Part shown: positions 5,356 through 5,432 of the stretch, one piece after another
Layout of the letters: every line of letters begins with the position of its first letter
Position numbering within the stretch: position 1 is the stretch's first letter
From: Candidatus Roizmanbacteria bacterium CG_4_10_14_0_8_um_filter_39_9
GTDB lineage: Bacteria; Patescibacteriota; Microgenomatia; UBA1406; GWC2-37-13
DNA length: 5,432 nt
NCBI GenBank assembly: GCA_002784505.1
Contig: PFLF01000038.1
Span: forward strand, 2,204-7,635
Direction: 5' to 3'
The notes under the pieces: generated by a model
What the model was told of the DNA's origin: nothing
The model's input: the letters and a program-made list of their open reading frames with translations, nothing else
Database searches by the model: none
Made by a program: the position numbers and the translations under genes

Positions 5356-5432
5356 CTATATCAGTCTGGTTTTTCGGAGAAGAAAATACATAACGTATAA
5401 GAGTATGGCGCCCTTAAAAAAGGTCATCGAAA
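5356..5432 (-). CDS. Possible C-terminal end of a membrane protein (partial)
   Basis: On the minus strand an open frame enters from the right edge and ends at a TAG (5358-5356). Its last residues include FFKGAILLYVMYFLLRK, a hydrophobic helix followed by a basic tail, a common C-terminus for membrane proteins and membrane-anchored glycosyltransferases. It would converge on the M15 fragment with a 16-nt gap. Only about 25 codons are visible, so this could be chance, and the family cannot be named. Confidence 0.35.
   Translation of the reverse strand, partial: SMTFFKGAILLYVMYFLLRKTRLI

Noticed and set aside
5352..5375. AAAAAC/GTTTTT inverted repeat as terminator of the M15 fragment
   Set aside because: The 6-bp stem is almost all A-T with a 12-nt loop, and there is no following T-run beyond the arm itself.
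5405..5432. Plus-strand start ATG at 5405 (MAPLKKVIE) as a new gene
   Set aside because: Only nine codons are visible and no properly spaced Shine-Dalgarno or promoter is seen. The minus-strand frame over the same bases looks more protein-like.

Overview
The window is AT-rich bacterial DNA that uses the standard code, with TGA as a real stop. The compact genes, the short HflX and a TrpR-like regulator of the kind common in Patescibacteria (candidate phyla radiation, possibly Microgenomates) suggest that group. This is an inference from gene types and style. No rRNA or other taxonomic marker is present.

Layout. 42-1502 (+) encodes a two-domain protein: a small HAD-family phosphatase domain fused to an aminoglycoside/choline-kinase-like phosphotransferase. 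23 nt later, 1526-2389 (+) encodes a ten-helix EamA/DMT transporter, and the two probably form one operon. 2390-2649 is a non-coding regulatory stretch with a small hairpin, an imperfect direct repeat and two long palindromes. 2650-3087 (+) encodes a 145-residue TrpR-superfamily DNA-binding protein, followed 6 nt later by a third palindrome. On the minus strand, 3166-3867 encodes a multipass membrane protein of unknown function. It is divergent from hflX (3920-5029, +), a complete ribosome-associated GTPase gene. After hflX comes a short ORF (5049-5339, +) carrying the zinc-binding core of an M15 D-Ala-D-Ala carboxypeptidase but lacking its N-terminal half. The right edge (5356-5432, minus) may hold the C-terminus of a membrane protein gene converging on it.

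How the parts may work together. The kinase/phosphatase fusion plus transporter looks like an uptake-and-phosphorylation pair for a small hydroxylated or amino compound, reminiscent in composition of LicA/LicB choline utilisation, but the substrate cannot be read from the sequence.

The most striking signal is the set of three long palindromes around the TrpR-like gene. They share an AT-rich core, GCT/AGC ends and a variable triplet that changes on both arms together, so symmetry is conserved where sequence is not. One abuts the start codon and one sits just past the stop. Their centres are spaced by close to whole numbers of helical turns. The simplest reading is an autoregulatory operator set for the TrpR-like protein, possibly with looping. 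An RNA-hairpin role or a small palindrome-flanked repeat unit are alternatives.
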